From contig NZ_UXAW01000056.1 of assembly GCF_900609055.1 (NCBI RefSeq), forward strand, positions 1 through 64,000: 64,000 bases of DNA. Direction: 5' to 3'. Shown here piece by piece: positions 26,318 through 34,758 of the stretch. Origin of the DNA: Pseudogemmobacter humi. GTDB taxonomy: Bacteria > Pseudomonadota > Alphaproteobacteria > Rhodobacterales > Rhodobacteraceae. Within the stretch, counting starts at the first letter, position 1; each line of letters begins with the position of its first letter. Under the pieces are notes generated by a model. That model was not told the origin of the DNA and searched no databases. It worked only from the letters and a program-made list of their open reading frames with translations. Both the position numbers and the translations under genes were made by a program.

Positions 26318-26406
26318 AAAGACAGCTTATCAACTCGATGAGGATTTTCCAGCGTTACAGGCGGCTGACGGCAATCTAGCCTTGGGCACAGCTTATGGAG
26401 GATCCG

Positions 26407-27981
26407 ATGATGCCGGACGGCGGTCAATCCAGCCAGGACAGCAGGCGGGGGCGCGGCGGGCGCAACCAGCGCCGCGAAAGCCGTGCCCAGGGCGGGACGG
26501 GGGTGCACAGGCCCTATATCGTCCGCGGCATCCCGACCTGTGACATCCTTTCCGAGGAAAGCCTCGCCCGGATCGAGGCCACCGCCGCGCGCATCCTGGC
26601 CGAGATCGGGATCGAACTGCGCGAGGATGCCGAGGCGATGCGGCTTTACCGCGAGGCCGGCGCCGAAGTGACCGAGACCGCGCCTGAGGTCTGGCGGCTG
26701 AAGTTCGAGCCGGGGATGCTGCACGAGATCCTGAAGACCGCGCCCGCGGAGTTCACCCAGCACGCCCGCAACCCGGCGAACAACGTGCGGATCGGTGGCA
26801 GGAACGTGGTTTTCGCGCCGTCTTACGGCAGCCCCTTCGTGATGGATCTGGACCGCGGCCGCCGCTACGGCACGATCGAGGACTTCCGGAATTTTGTGAA
26901 ACTCGCCCAGTCCTCGCCCTGGCTGCACCATTCCGGCGGCACGGTCTGCGAGCCGACCGATGTGGCGGTGAACAAGCGCCATCTCGACATGGTTTACGCC
27001 CATATCCGCTATTCCGACCGCGGCTTCCTCGGCTCGATCACCGCGCCCGAGCGCGCGGCGGACAGCGTGGAGATGTGCCGCATTCTGTTTGGCGCCGATT
27101 TCACCGACCAGAATTGCGTGATCATGGGGAATTTCAACACCACCTCGCCCCTGGTGCTGGATGGCGTCACCACCGCCGGGATCCGCGCCTATGCGGCGGC
27201 GAACCAGGGCTCGATCCATCTGCCGTTCCTGCTGGGCGGCGCGGTGGCGCCCTTGACCATCCCGGGGATGGTGGCGCAGGGCCTTGCCGAGAGCATGGCC
27301 TCCTGCGCGCTGACGCAGCTGGTGCGGCCGGGGGCGCCGGCGATCCTCGCCAGTTTCTTCTCGTCGATGTCGCTGCGTTCGGGCTCGCCCACTTTCGGCA
27401 CGCCCGAGCCCGCCCTCGGCTCGCTGGTCATGGGGCAGCTCGCGCGGCGGCTGAACCTGCCGTTGCGCTGCGCGGGGAATTTCTGCACCTCGAAACTGCC
27501 CGACGGCCAGGCGATGCAGCAAAGCATGATGTCGATGATGTCGGCGGTGCAGGGCGGGGCGAACTACATTCTGCATTCGGCCGGTTTCCTCGATGGGCTG
27601 CTCAGCATGTCCTATGAGAAGCTGGTGATGGACACCGACATGTGCGGCGCGCTGCATGCCTATCTCGATGGAATGACGGTGGACGACGACACGCTGGCCT
27701 TCGATGCGCTGGCCGAACTCGGCCCAGGCCAGCATCTGTTCTCGACGCAGCATACCCTGCGCCATTACGAGACCGCCTATTGGGAATCCGCGCTGGACGA
27801 CAACCAGCCCTGGGAGACCTGGGACGAACAGGGTGGCCTCGATTACGCGCAGCGTGCCAATGCCCGCTGGAAGAAACTGCTGGCGGAATACGAGGCGCCG
27901 CCGCTGGATCAGGCCACCGACGAGGCGCTTCTCGACTTCATCGCGCGGCGCAAGGGCGAAGTGCCCGATATGTGGTACTGA
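26407..27981 (+). CDS. MttB-family (trimethylamine methyltransferase-like) protein, non-pyrrolysine
   Basis: 524 residues from ATG 26407, which has GGAGG six bases upstream; an ATG at 26395 overlaps that binding site. After a basic Gly/Arg-rich leader (about 10-35) the whole protein is COG5598: LARIEATAARILAEIGIELR, VFAPSYGSPFVMDLDRGRRY, SAVQGGANYILHSAGFLDG. In methanogens MttB uses pyrrolysine; here there is no in-frame TAG, so it is of the pyl-less branch, which includes glycine betaine and proline betaine:corrinoid methyltransferases. No corrinoid protein gene lies nearby, so the methyl acceptor is unknown. Followed by an Fe(II) oxygenase gene; divergent from a LysR regulator. Confidence 0.85.
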   Translation: MMPDGGQSSQDSRRGRGGRNQRRESRAQGGTGVHRPYIVRGIPTCDILSEESLARIEATAARILAEIGIELREDAEAMRLYREAGAEVTETAPEVWRLKFEPGMLHEILKTAPAEFTQHARNPANNVRIGGRNVVFAPSYGSPFVMDLDRGRRYGTIEDFRNFVKLAQSSPWLHHSGGTVCEPTDVAVNKRHLDMVYAHIRYSDRGFLGSITAPERAADSVEMCRILFGADFTDQNCVIMGNFNTTSPLVLDGVTTAGIRAYAAANQGSIHLPFLLGGAVAPLTIPGMVAQGLAESMASCALTQLVRPGAPAILASFFSSMSLRSGSPTFGTPEPALGSLVMGQLARRLNLPLRCAGNFCTSKLPDGQAMQQSMMSMMSAVQGGANYILHSAGFLDGLLSMSYEKLVMDTDMCGALHAYLDGMTVDDDTLAFDALAELGPGQHLFSTQHTLRHYETAYWESALDDNQPWETWDEQGGLDYAQRANARWKKLLAEYEAPPLDQATDEALLDFIARRKGEVPDMWY

Positions 27982-28063
27982 CCGCCGCCCTTCCGGTCAC
28001 CGCAGGACAGGCCCCCGGTTTGCCGGGCCGGCCCCACGTATTCTCAGGAACAGGAAGAACATC

Positions 28064-29062
28064 ATGAGCAAGGATCTGGTCGCCCGGCTGGACGACAGGC
28101 TGCGCGCCAAACGCGAGAGTTTCGACCGTATCCCGGTCGTCGACGTGGCCCCGCTGATCGACGGCAGCGACAGGCAGGGCGTCGCGAAACAGATCCGCTG
28201 GGCGCTGGCGAATGCGGGCTTCATGTATGTGAAGAACCACGGCATCGGGCAGGATTTCGTGGACGAGGTGTTCGACGTGACCCGGCGCTTCTTCGATCTG
28301 CCGATGGAAGAGAAGATGGCGCTGCATGTGTCGAAATCCGACGTGGCCCTGCGCGGCTATATCGAGCCCTTCGGCGAGAACACCGATCCCGGCAAGACCC
28401 GGGATCTGAAGGAATGTTTCGACATCGGCCCCGAGCGCGCCAGCCTTGAGGGCCCGTTCTTCGGCCCCAATCTCTGGCCGGAGGGCCTTCCCGGATTCCG
28501 GCGGCTGGTCTGCGGCTATCATGAGAAGATGGTCGATCTGTCGAAGACGCTGCTCGGGGGCATCGCGCTCAGCCTCGACCTGCCAGAGACGCATTTCGAG
28601 CCGCTGATGAAAGATCCGATCTCGATCCAGCGCCTGCTGCACTATCCGCCGCAGAACGGCCATGTCTCGCAGGACATCATCGGCATCGGCGCCCATACCG
28701 ATTACGGCAATCTGACTATCCTTGCCCAGGACGACGTGGGCGGCTTGCAGGTGATGAACCGCGACGGCGACTGGATCGAGGGCACGCCGATCCGCGGCGC
28801 CTTCGTGATCAACATCGGCGATCTGATCCAGAGGCTGACGAATGATGTCTACCTTGCCAATATGCACCGGGTGATCAACATTTCGGGGCGCGAGCGTTAC
28901 TCGATCCCGTTCTTCATCGACGCCGATTACGAGGCGGTGATCGCGCCGCTGCCGTCCTGCATCTCTGCCGCGAACCCGCAGCGCTATCAGCCCGTCACCT
29001 GCGGCGCGCATAAGTTCGGCCGTTTCGCCGCCAGCTATGCGCATCTGAAACCGGCGGCCTGA
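28064..29062 (+). CDS. Fe(II)/2-oxoglutarate-type oxygenase (isopenicillin N synthase-like)
   Basis: 332 residues from ATG 28064 with AGGAAG upstream. The double-stranded beta-helix iron site is intact: H211 and D213 in HTDYGNLTIL, H268 in NMHRVIN, and R278/S280 in RYSIPFF for the 2-oxoglutarate carboxylate. N-terminal DIOX_N part with FMYVKNHGI near 53-61. Such enzymes hydroxylate or demethylate small molecules. It lies 82 bases after an MttB-family gene and before a convergent LysR gene, so it may hydroxylate or oxidatively demethylate a betaine. 2-oxoglutarate as cosubstrate is inferred from the RxS motif. Confidence 0.85.
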   Translation: MSKDLVARLDDRLRAKRESFDRIPVVDVAPLIDGSDRQGVAKQIRWALANAGFMYVKNHGIGQDFVDEVFDVTRRFFDLPMEEKMALHVSKSDVALRGYIEPFGENTDPGKTRDLKECFDIGPERASLEGPFFGPNLWPEGLPGFRRLVCGYHEKMVDLSKTLLGGIALSLDLPETHFEPLMKDPISIQRLLHYPPQNGHVSQDIIGIGAHTDYGNLTILAQDDVGGLQVMNRDGDWIEGTPIRGAFVINIGDLIQRLTNDVYLANMHRVINISGRERYSIPFFIDADYEAVIAPLPSCISAANPQRYQPVTCGAHKFGRFAASYAHLKPAA

Positions 29063-29068
29063 GGGGGT

Positions 29069-29986
29069 TCAGCCGGGAAAGCAGCCGCTGAGCCAGTCGA
29101 GGAAGCGGGCGGTCGCGGGCGAAGGCTCGCGCCCCGCGGGAACCAGGACGTGATAGCGCTCGGCGGTGATCAGGGAATGCGGCCCGATCCTGACCAGCCG
29201 CCCCCCGGCCAGATGGTCCGACAGCAGCACCGACCAGCCGAGCGCCACACCCTCGCCATTCACCGCCGCCTCGATCGCGGCGGTGTAATGGTTGAAGCGC
29301 AGCGGGCTGCGGTCCGAGGCCTTGCCGATGGCCGGGTCCAGCCCCGCCGCCTGCGCCCAGCTTCGCCATGTCAGCCAGGCCGGATCCACATTGTCCGAGG
29401 CGATCAGCGGCAGCCGGGCGATATCGGCCGTCTCCGGGTCAATGCCAAGCCGCTGCAAAAGCCGGGGGCTGCATACCGCGAACACCTCGTCGGGGTGGCT
29501 GAGGATGCTGCGGCCATCGGGGAAGGGCGGCCTGCCGTAGCGGATGCAGACATCCAGCCGGTCGCGGCGCAGATCGGTCGCGCCGTCCCCGGCGATCAGT
29601 TTCATGCTGATCCCGGGGTGATTGCCGCGGAACTCCGACAGCCGCGGCAGGATCCAGAAATGGCTGAACGCCAGCGTTGCGCCGACCGAGACGGTGTTTT
29701 CCGCGACGGGGCGGCGGATGGTCTCGATCATCTCGGCCATGCTGGCGAAGGCGGTTCCCACCGTGGCCGCCAGCGCCGCGCCCGAAGGCGTCAGCTTCAC
29801 CCGGCGGTGCGCCCGCACGAACAGGGCCGCGTTCAGATCATCCTCCAGCAGCTTGATCTGGCGGCTGACGGCGGCCTGGGTCACCCCAAGCTCGCCCGCC
29901 GCCAGGGTGAAGCTGCCAAGCCGCGCCGCCGCCTCGAACGTGGCGAGCGCGCTCATCGAAGGGACGCTGCGGCGAAGGCTGGTCAT
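29069..29986 (-). CDS. LysR-family transcriptional regulator (GcvA-like)
   Basis: 305 residues. FTLAAGELGVTQAAVSRQIK (27-46) is the helix-turn-helix; the effector domain has GATLAFSHFWILPRLSEFRG and GEGVALGWSVLLSDHL. It is divergent from the Rieske oxygenase gene at 30141, with a T-N11-A type site between, and tail to tail with the Fe(II) oxygenase gene. Likely activator of the Rieske demethylase operon. A third GcvA-like regulator in 6 kb suggests repeated recruitment of this family to betaine operons. Confidence 0.9.
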   Translation of the reverse strand: MTSLRRSVPSMSALATFEAAARLGSFTLAAGELGVTQAAVSRQIKLLEDDLNAALFVRAHRRVKLTPSGAALAATVGTAFASMAEMIETIRRPVAENTVSVGATLAFSHFWILPRLSEFRGNHPGISMKLIAGDGATDLRRDRLDVCIRYGRPPFPDGRSILSHPDEVFAVCSPRLLQRLGIDPETADIARLPLIASDNVDPAWLTWRSWAQAAGLDPAIGKASDRSPLRFNHYTAAIEAAVNGEGVALGWSVLLSDHLAGGRLVRIGPHSLITAERYHVLVPAGREPSPATARFLDWLSGCFPG

Positions 29987-30018
29987 CGGAAGGTTTTGTG
30001 TTGTTCCATCCGAAATAC

Positions 30019-30033
30019 ATAATCTGAAGTTAT
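30019..30033. promoter_or_regulatory. candidate LysR site between lysR and the Rieske gene
   Basis: ATAATCTGAAGTTAT is an interrupted palindrome (ATAA-N7-TTAT) of the T-N11-A kind bound by LysR-type regulators. It sits 33 bases upstream of the leftward lysR start and about 110 upstream of the rightward Rieske gene. Confidence 0.45.
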
Positions 30034-30140
30034 CTGTCTGTCGAGAATTTCTGCGGTTGAGCGAAAGCGCCTTCCGGCCGATTTCTTGGGAAATCCGTCC
30101 CGCGCAAAGGGCGGTATCTCAGCATCGGGAAACCCCAGGT

Positions 30141-31373
30141 ATGATCGACCAAGGCCACCTTCTTTCGCTTCTGCGCGCTCAGAAATCCGGCATGTCGCTG
30201 GCGCGGCCGTTCTACACCAGCCCCGACATCTACCAGCACGATCTCGACTCGATCTGGTATCGCGACTGGATCTTCGCCGCCGCGGCGGCCGAACTGCCGA
30301 AGCCCGGCGCTTATGTCACGCTGCAACTGGGCGCCTGTCCGCTGGTGGTGGTGCGGGGCGCCGACGGGGCGATCCGCGCCTTCCACAACGTCTGCCGCCA
30401 TCGCGGTCAGCGGCTGTGCCCGAAACCCTCGGGCACCACGACGAAACTGGTCTGCCCCTATCACCAGTGGACTTATGACACCGACGGCAAACTGCTCTGG
30501 GCGCGCGACATGGGGGCGGATTTCGATGCCGCGAAACATGGGCTGAAACAGGTGCATTGCGCCCAGACGGCGGGGATGGTCTTCGTCTGTCTGGCCGCTG
30601 AGGCCCCCGATTTCGCCCCGATGCAGGCCGCCGCCGACCGTTACACCGCGCGGCACCGCCTCGACGAGATGAAAGTCGCACATCAGTCGCGCATCATCGA
30701 GAACGGCAACTGGAAGCTGGTGCTGGAGAACAACCGCGAATGCTATCATTGCGCGGGCGCGCATCCGGCGCTCTGCCGCACCTTCAACGACGATCCGAAC
30801 CTCGTGGGCTCGGACGACAGCCTGTCCTCGCCCGCCGGCGCCGAACATGTGAACCGCTGCGAGGCGGCGGGCCTGCCCTCGCGCTTTCTGATCTCGGACG
30901 ACCAAGACTGGCGGCTGGTGCGCATCCCCTTCGTGGGGGCGGCGGTCAGCTATACGATGGACGGCAAGGCGGCGGCACCGATGATCCCGGGAATGCCCTT
31001 CGCCAATGCCGGATCCTTGCTGTTCTTCCATTACCCCAACACATGGAACCACTTCCTGTCGGATCATGTGCTGACCTTCCGCGTCCTGCCGGTCAGCCCG
31101 ACCGAGACCGAGGTGACCACGACCTGGCTGGTCCATAAAGACGCGGCCGAGGGGCGCGACTACGATCTGACCCGGCTGACCGAGGTCTGGCTTTCCACCA
31201 ACGACGAGGACCGCCGCGTGGTCGAGGAAAACCAGAAGGGCATCAACTCGCCCGCCTATGAGCCCGGCCCCTATTCGATGCAGCAGGAAAGCGGCGTGGT
31301 GCAGTTCATCGACTGGTATCTGCGCAGACTGGCGCAATCCGTCGCCGGCCCCGGCCGGATCGCGGCGGAATAG
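30141..31373 (+). CDS. Rieske non-heme iron oxygenase, betaine N-demethylase alpha subunit (GbcA/Stc2-like)
   Basis: 410 residues from ATG 30141. Rieske cluster ligands C85, H87, C105 and H108 (CRHRG and CPYHQW). The mononuclear iron site is NRECYHCAGAHP: E200 bridging position, H203 and H208, with Glu rather than the common Asp, as in glycine betaine monooxygenase GbcA and the stachydrine (proline betaine) demethylase Stc2. The start YTSPDIYQHDLDSIWYRDW also follows that group. It oxidatively removes an N-methyl group as formaldehyde. Its reductase is encoded 4 bases downstream. hpbD and a betaine importer nearby favour a proline-type betaine or glycine betaine; the two cannot be told apart here. 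Confidence 0.85.
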   Translation: MIDQGHLLSLLRAQKSGMSLARPFYTSPDIYQHDLDSIWYRDWIFAAAAAELPKPGAYVTLQLGACPLVVVRGADGAIRAFHNVCRHRGQRLCPKPSGTTTKLVCPYHQWTYDTDGKLLWARDMGADFDAAKHGLKQVHCAQTAGMVFVCLAAEAPDFAPMQAAADRYTARHRLDEMKVAHQSRIIENGNWKLVLENNRECYHCAGAHPALCRTFNDDPNLVGSDDSLSSPAGAEHVNRCEAAGLPSRFLISDDQDWRLVRIPFVGAAVSYTMDGKAAAPMIPGMPFANAGSLLFFHYPNTWNHFLSDHVLTFRVLPVSPTETEVTTTWLVHKDAAEGRDYDLTRLTEVWLSTNDEDRRVVEENQKGINSPAYEPGPYSMQQESGVVQFIDWYLRRLAQSVAGPGRIAAE

Positions 31374-31377
31374 GGCG

Positions 31378-32433
31378 ATGGCACGGCAGAACTGGGCGGC
31401 GGAACCATGGCGGGACAGCGAGCCGCTGGAATGCGCCATGGTGATCCCCGAAACCGCGGATTGCGCCACCATCGCGCTGCGCGCGCCTTCGGGCGCGTGG
31501 TTCGACTACCAGCCGGGGCAGTTCGTCACGCTTGAGCTGCCGCTGCCCGGGGGCAATGTGCAGCGCACCTATACGATCTCGTCCTCGCCCTCGCGGCCCC
31601 TGTCGATCTCGGTCACGGCCAGGGCCGGGGCGGATTCGGTCGCCACGCGCTGGATGCTCGATCACCTGAAGCCCGGGATGCGGCTGAAGGCTTACGGTCC
31701 CGCCGGGGCCTTCAGCTTCCTGCGCCACCCGGCGCGGAAATATCTGTTCATCTCGGCCGGATCGGGCATCACGCCGCTGATGTCGATGACGACCTGGGCC
31801 TGGGATTCCGGCGAGATGCCGGACATCACCTTCGTCCATGCCGCGCGCCGCCCGTCAGACATCATCTTCCGCCGCCGGCTGGAGCAGTTCGCCGCCCGCG
31901 TGCCAGGGTTGCAGCTGCGCTTCACCGTCGAGGAGGAGGAGCCCTTCTCGGTCTGGCCCGGCTATCGCGGGCGGCTGTCGCAGATCATGCTGGGCCTGAT
32001 GGCGCCGGATTATCTGGAGCGCGAGGTGTTCTGCTGCGGGCCGGAGCCCTTCATGCGGGCGGTACGCGAGATGCTGCAAAGCCTCGGCTACGACATGGCG
32101 CGTTATCACGAGGAGAGCTTCGCCGCCCCCGCGCTGGAAGAGGCGCCGGTAGATATCTCTGCCCCGGCCGGCCTGTCCAGGATCACCTTCGCCGCCTCGG
32201 GGCGCGAGGTGGCGTGCGACGGCACCGAGACGGTGCTGGCGGTGGCGAAACGCGCCGGGCTGAACATTCCGTCGGGCTGCAATTTTGGCCTCTGCGGCAC
32301 CTGCAAGGTGCGTAAACTCTCGGGCGAGGTCGCCATGGTCCACAACGGCGGCATCTCCGACGACGAGATCGCCGGGGGCCTGATCCTTGCCTGCTGCGCG
32401 CGCCCGCAAGGCGCGGTGACGGTCGAAGCATGA
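31378..32433 (+). CDS. NAD(P)H ferredoxin-type reductase of the Rieske demethylase (GbcB-like)
   Basis: 351 residues. An FAD domain with RTYTISSSPS (about 62-71), an NAD(P) domain with GSGITPLMSM near 125, FCCGPEPFM near 220, and a C-terminal plant-type 2Fe-2S domain with C-x4-C-x2-C (GCNFGLCGTCKVRKL) and a fourth Cys in LACCARP. This arrangement is that of GbcB and related hybrid reductases that feed electrons to betaine Rieske oxygenases. It is translationally close to the oxygenase gene (4 bases). Cytoplasmic, forms a two-component system with it. Confidence 0.9.
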   Translation: MARQNWAAEPWRDSEPLECAMVIPETADCATIALRAPSGAWFDYQPGQFVTLELPLPGGNVQRTYTISSSPSRPLSISVTARAGADSVATRWMLDHLKPGMRLKAYGPAGAFSFLRHPARKYLFISAGSGITPLMSMTTWAWDSGEMPDITFVHAARRPSDIIFRRRLEQFAARVPGLQLRFTVEEEEPFSVWPGYRGRLSQIMLGLMAPDYLEREVFCCGPEPFMRAVREMLQSLGYDMARYHEESFAAPALEEAPVDISAPAGLSRITFAASGREVACDGTETVLAVAKRAGLNIPSGCNFGLCGTCKVRKLSGEVAMVHNGGISDDEIAGGLILACCARPQGAVTVEA

Positions 32434-32533
32434 GACGCATGTCGCAAAATCGCGCCTGCGTTTCGCGCTGGTGACTGCCGCCCTCTCCGGCCTGACGGCC
32501 TGATGTTCCATACCTTCGCTGCGAGGTCACGAG

Positions 32534-34087
32534 ATGAATGAGATCCCCCCCAGACAGCTCCGCTCCGGCGGTCGCGGCGCGCGCAGGGCGATGCGGGCGG
32601 CCCCCGATTTCGACATGCTGCCCGCCCTGAGGCGCGGCCTGCCCGAATGCGAGCCGATGACGCCCGAACAGGTCGAACGGATCGACGATGCCTCGATGTC
32701 GATCCTGGAGGAGGTCGGCGTGATCTTCCGCGACGAGATCGCGCTGGCCGACTGGAAGCGGGCAGGCGCGCGCGTCGAGGGCGAGCGGGTGTATCTCGAC
32801 CGCCACCTCGTGCGCGAACTGATCGCCACCATCCCCTCGGGCTGGGAATACCGGGCGCGCAACCCCGGGCGCAGCCTGCCCTTCGGCGGCAAACATTCGA
32901 TCTTCGTGCCGATGACCGGCGCGCCGTTCATCCGCGACCTGGAGGACGAGCGGCGCTGGCCGACGATGGCCGATCTGAACATGTTCCACAAACTGGCGCA
33001 TATGTCGCCCGCACTGCATTCGACCGCGCATCACATCGTCGAGCCGATGGATCTGAAGGTGAGCCACCGCCACCTGCACATCACCTATTCCTCGATGAAA
33101 TATTCCGACAAGACCTTCATGGGCATGACCACCTCGGGCAGGAACGCCGAGGATGTGATGGACATGTGCGAGATCCTGTTCGGCCGCGAGGTGATGGAGG
33201 AAACCCCGGTCGTCACCGGCAATTGCAACGGCAATTCGCCGCTCGTGTGGGATGAGACCATGCTGTCGGCGATGCGCGCCTTCGTGAAGCGCCGCCAGCC
33301 GGTGCTGTGCTCGCCCTTCGTGCTGGGCGGCGCCAACACGCCGGCCTCGGTCGCGCCCGCGGTGGCGCAGCTCAATGCCGAGGCACTGTCGGCGCTGGCC
33401 TATACCCAGGTGATCCGCAAGGGGGCGCCCGCGATCTACGGCCATTACCTCTCGACCGTTTCGATGAAATCCGGCGCGCCGATGGCGGGCACGCCCGAGA
33501 TCAGCCTGATGAACTTCATGATCGGGCAGATGGCGCGGTTCTACAATGTGCCGTGGCGGACCTCGAACCTGCTCGGCGGCGCCAAGACTTTTGATGCCCA
33601 GGCCGGCTATGAGAGCGCGATGACGATGAACGCGGTCCTGCATGCGGGGGCGAATTACATCTGGCATTCGGCGGGCTGGAACGAGGCCGGGATGCATTGC
33701 TCGGTCGCCAAATTCGTGGTCGATGCCGAGATGTGCGCCATGGGCTACCGCATGGCCGAGGGCCCCCGCTGGGACGATTTCGACGAGGCCCTCGCCGCGG
33801 TGCGCGATGTGGGGCCGGGGGGGCATTACCTCGGCCATCCGCATACGCTGGAGAATTTCGAGCTCGCCTTCTTCATGCCGAAGCTGTTCGACAACAACTC
33901 GATCGAGCAATGGCAGGCCGAGGGATCCGTCGAGATCACCGCCCGCGCGCTGGACCATGCGAAGAAACTGCTGCGCGAATATGAGGAACCGACGCTCGAC
34001 CCCGGCGTGGACGAGGCTTTGCGCGACTATATCGCCCGGCGCGAGCGCGAGATCCCGGCCGAGGATGCGCTGAACACCGAATACTGA
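32534..34087 (+). CDS. second MttB-family (COG5598) methyltransferase, non-pyrrolysine
   Basis: 517 residues from ATG 32534 (GAGG upstream). Basic leader of about 25 residues, then the methyltransferase barrel: ERIDDASMSILEEVGVIFRD, FVPMTGAPFIRDLEDERRW, VTGNCNGNSPLVWDETML, HAGANYIWHSAGWNEAGMHC. It shares the fold with the protein at 26407-27981 but is clearly a different branch. No TAG codon interrupts it. It follows the Rieske reductase by 100 bases and ends at a strong terminator. The family transfers methyl groups from quaternary or tertiary amines to a corrinoid protein; none is encoded in the window, so either it is elsewhere or these proteins use another acceptor. Confidence 0.85.
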   Translation: MNEIPPRQLRSGGRGARRAMRAAPDFDMLPALRRGLPECEPMTPEQVERIDDASMSILEEVGVIFRDEIALADWKRAGARVEGERVYLDRHLVRELIATIPSGWEYRARNPGRSLPFGGKHSIFVPMTGAPFIRDLEDERRWPTMADLNMFHKLAHMSPALHSTAHHIVEPMDLKVSHRHLHITYSSMKYSDKTFMGMTTSGRNAEDVMDMCEILFGREVMEETPVVTGNCNGNSPLVWDETMLSAMRAFVKRRQPVLCSPFVLGGANTPASVAPAVAQLNAEALSALAYTQVIRKGAPAIYGHYLSTVSMKSGAPMAGTPEISLMNFMIGQMARFYNVPWRTSNLLGGAKTFDAQAGYESAMTMNAVLHAGANYIWHSAGWNEAGMHCSVAKFVVDAEMCAMGYRMAEGPRWDDFDEALAAVRDVGPGGHYLGHPHTLENFELAFFMPKLFDNNSIEQWQAEGSVEITARALDHAKKLLREYEEPTLDPGVDEALRDYIARREREIPAEDALNTEY

Positions 34088-34097
34088 GCTCCCCCTG

Positions 34098-34121
34098 GGC
34101 CGCCTTCGGGCGGCCTTTTTT
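34098..34121 (+). terminator. rho-independent terminator after the second MttB-family gene
   Basis: GGCCGCC (34098-34104), TTCG tetraloop, GGCGGCC (34109-34115), then TTTTTT (34116-34121). A textbook terminator 11 bases past the stop codon. Confidence 0.92.
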
Positions 34122-34132
34122 CGGACCGGCAG

Positions 34133-34188
34133 AAAGTAGAGCGTTCGCTCTACTTTTTCTTTGCAAAGGTAGAGTGATCGTTCTACTT
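34133..34188. promoter_or_regulatory. paired palindromic operators upstream of tetR
   Basis: A perfect 24-base palindrome lies at 34133-34156 (arms AAAGTAGAGCG and CGCTCTACTTT around TT). A second imperfect copy is at 34165-34188 (AAAGGTAGAGTG-AT-CGTTCTACTTTT). Their centres are 33 bases apart, about three helical turns, and the second ends 8 bases before the tetR start. This is a strong candidate for autoregulatory TetR operators. Confidence 0.75.
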
Positions 34189-34196
34189 TTCTGGGT

Positions 34197-34748
34197 ATGA
34201 GAGATACCAGACAACGAATCGCCACCGAACTGGAGCGCAGCTTTTCCAGCCTCGGTTTTGCCGAGCAGGGGGTCGAAGCCCTGCGCGCCGGGGCCGATGT
34301 GTCGCTGCGCACGCTTTACAAACACTTCCCCTCGCGCGAGGCGATGATCATCGGCGCGCTGGAACATCGCGACGCCGCCTATTTCGACTGGCTGGCGGGC
34401 GGGCCTTCGGCAGGCGCGGCGCATGTGCTGCACCCGCTGGTGCGGCTTGGCGACTGGCTGGGCGAGGTGGCGAACACCGGCTGCCTGTTCCTGAACGCCT
34501 GGGCGGAATATCCCGACAGCGCGGCCATCGCCGCGGTGGTGCGGGCGCACAAGGCGCGGCTGGCCGATGAGTTCCGCCTGCGGCTGGAGCGGGTGGCGCC
34601 GGGGCGCGAGACCGGCCACCTGGCCGAGACGCTGTTCCTTCTGCACGAGGGCATGACCCAGGCCGCGCGCCTCCAGGGCCGCGAGATCGCCTATGAGGCC
34701 GCGATGCACGCCGCCCGCGCCGCGCTGACCGCCGCCGACATCCATTAG
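34197..34748 (+). CDS. TetR-family transcriptional regulator
   Basis: 183 residues. N-terminal helix-turn-helix with GADVSLRTLYKHFPSREAMI near 35-54 (the TetR ..TLYxHFxxKExL motif); the C-terminal half is helical with NTGCLFLNAWAEYPDSAAI. Two palindromes sit immediately upstream, consistent with autorepression, and the quinone-oxidoreductase-like gene follows after 10 bases, so this gene probably represses its own operon including hpbD and the two SDR genes. Ligand unknown. Confidence 0.9.
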   Translation: MRDTRQRIATELERSFSSLGFAEQGVEALRAGADVSLRTLYKHFPSREAMIIGALEHRDAAYFDWLAGGPSAGAAHVLHPLVRLGDWLGEVANTGCLFLNAWAEYPDSAAIAAVVRAHKARLADEFRLRLERVAPGRETGHLAETLFLLHEGMTQAARLQGREIAYEAAMHAARAALTAADIH

Positions 34749-34758
34749 GGAGCCACAA

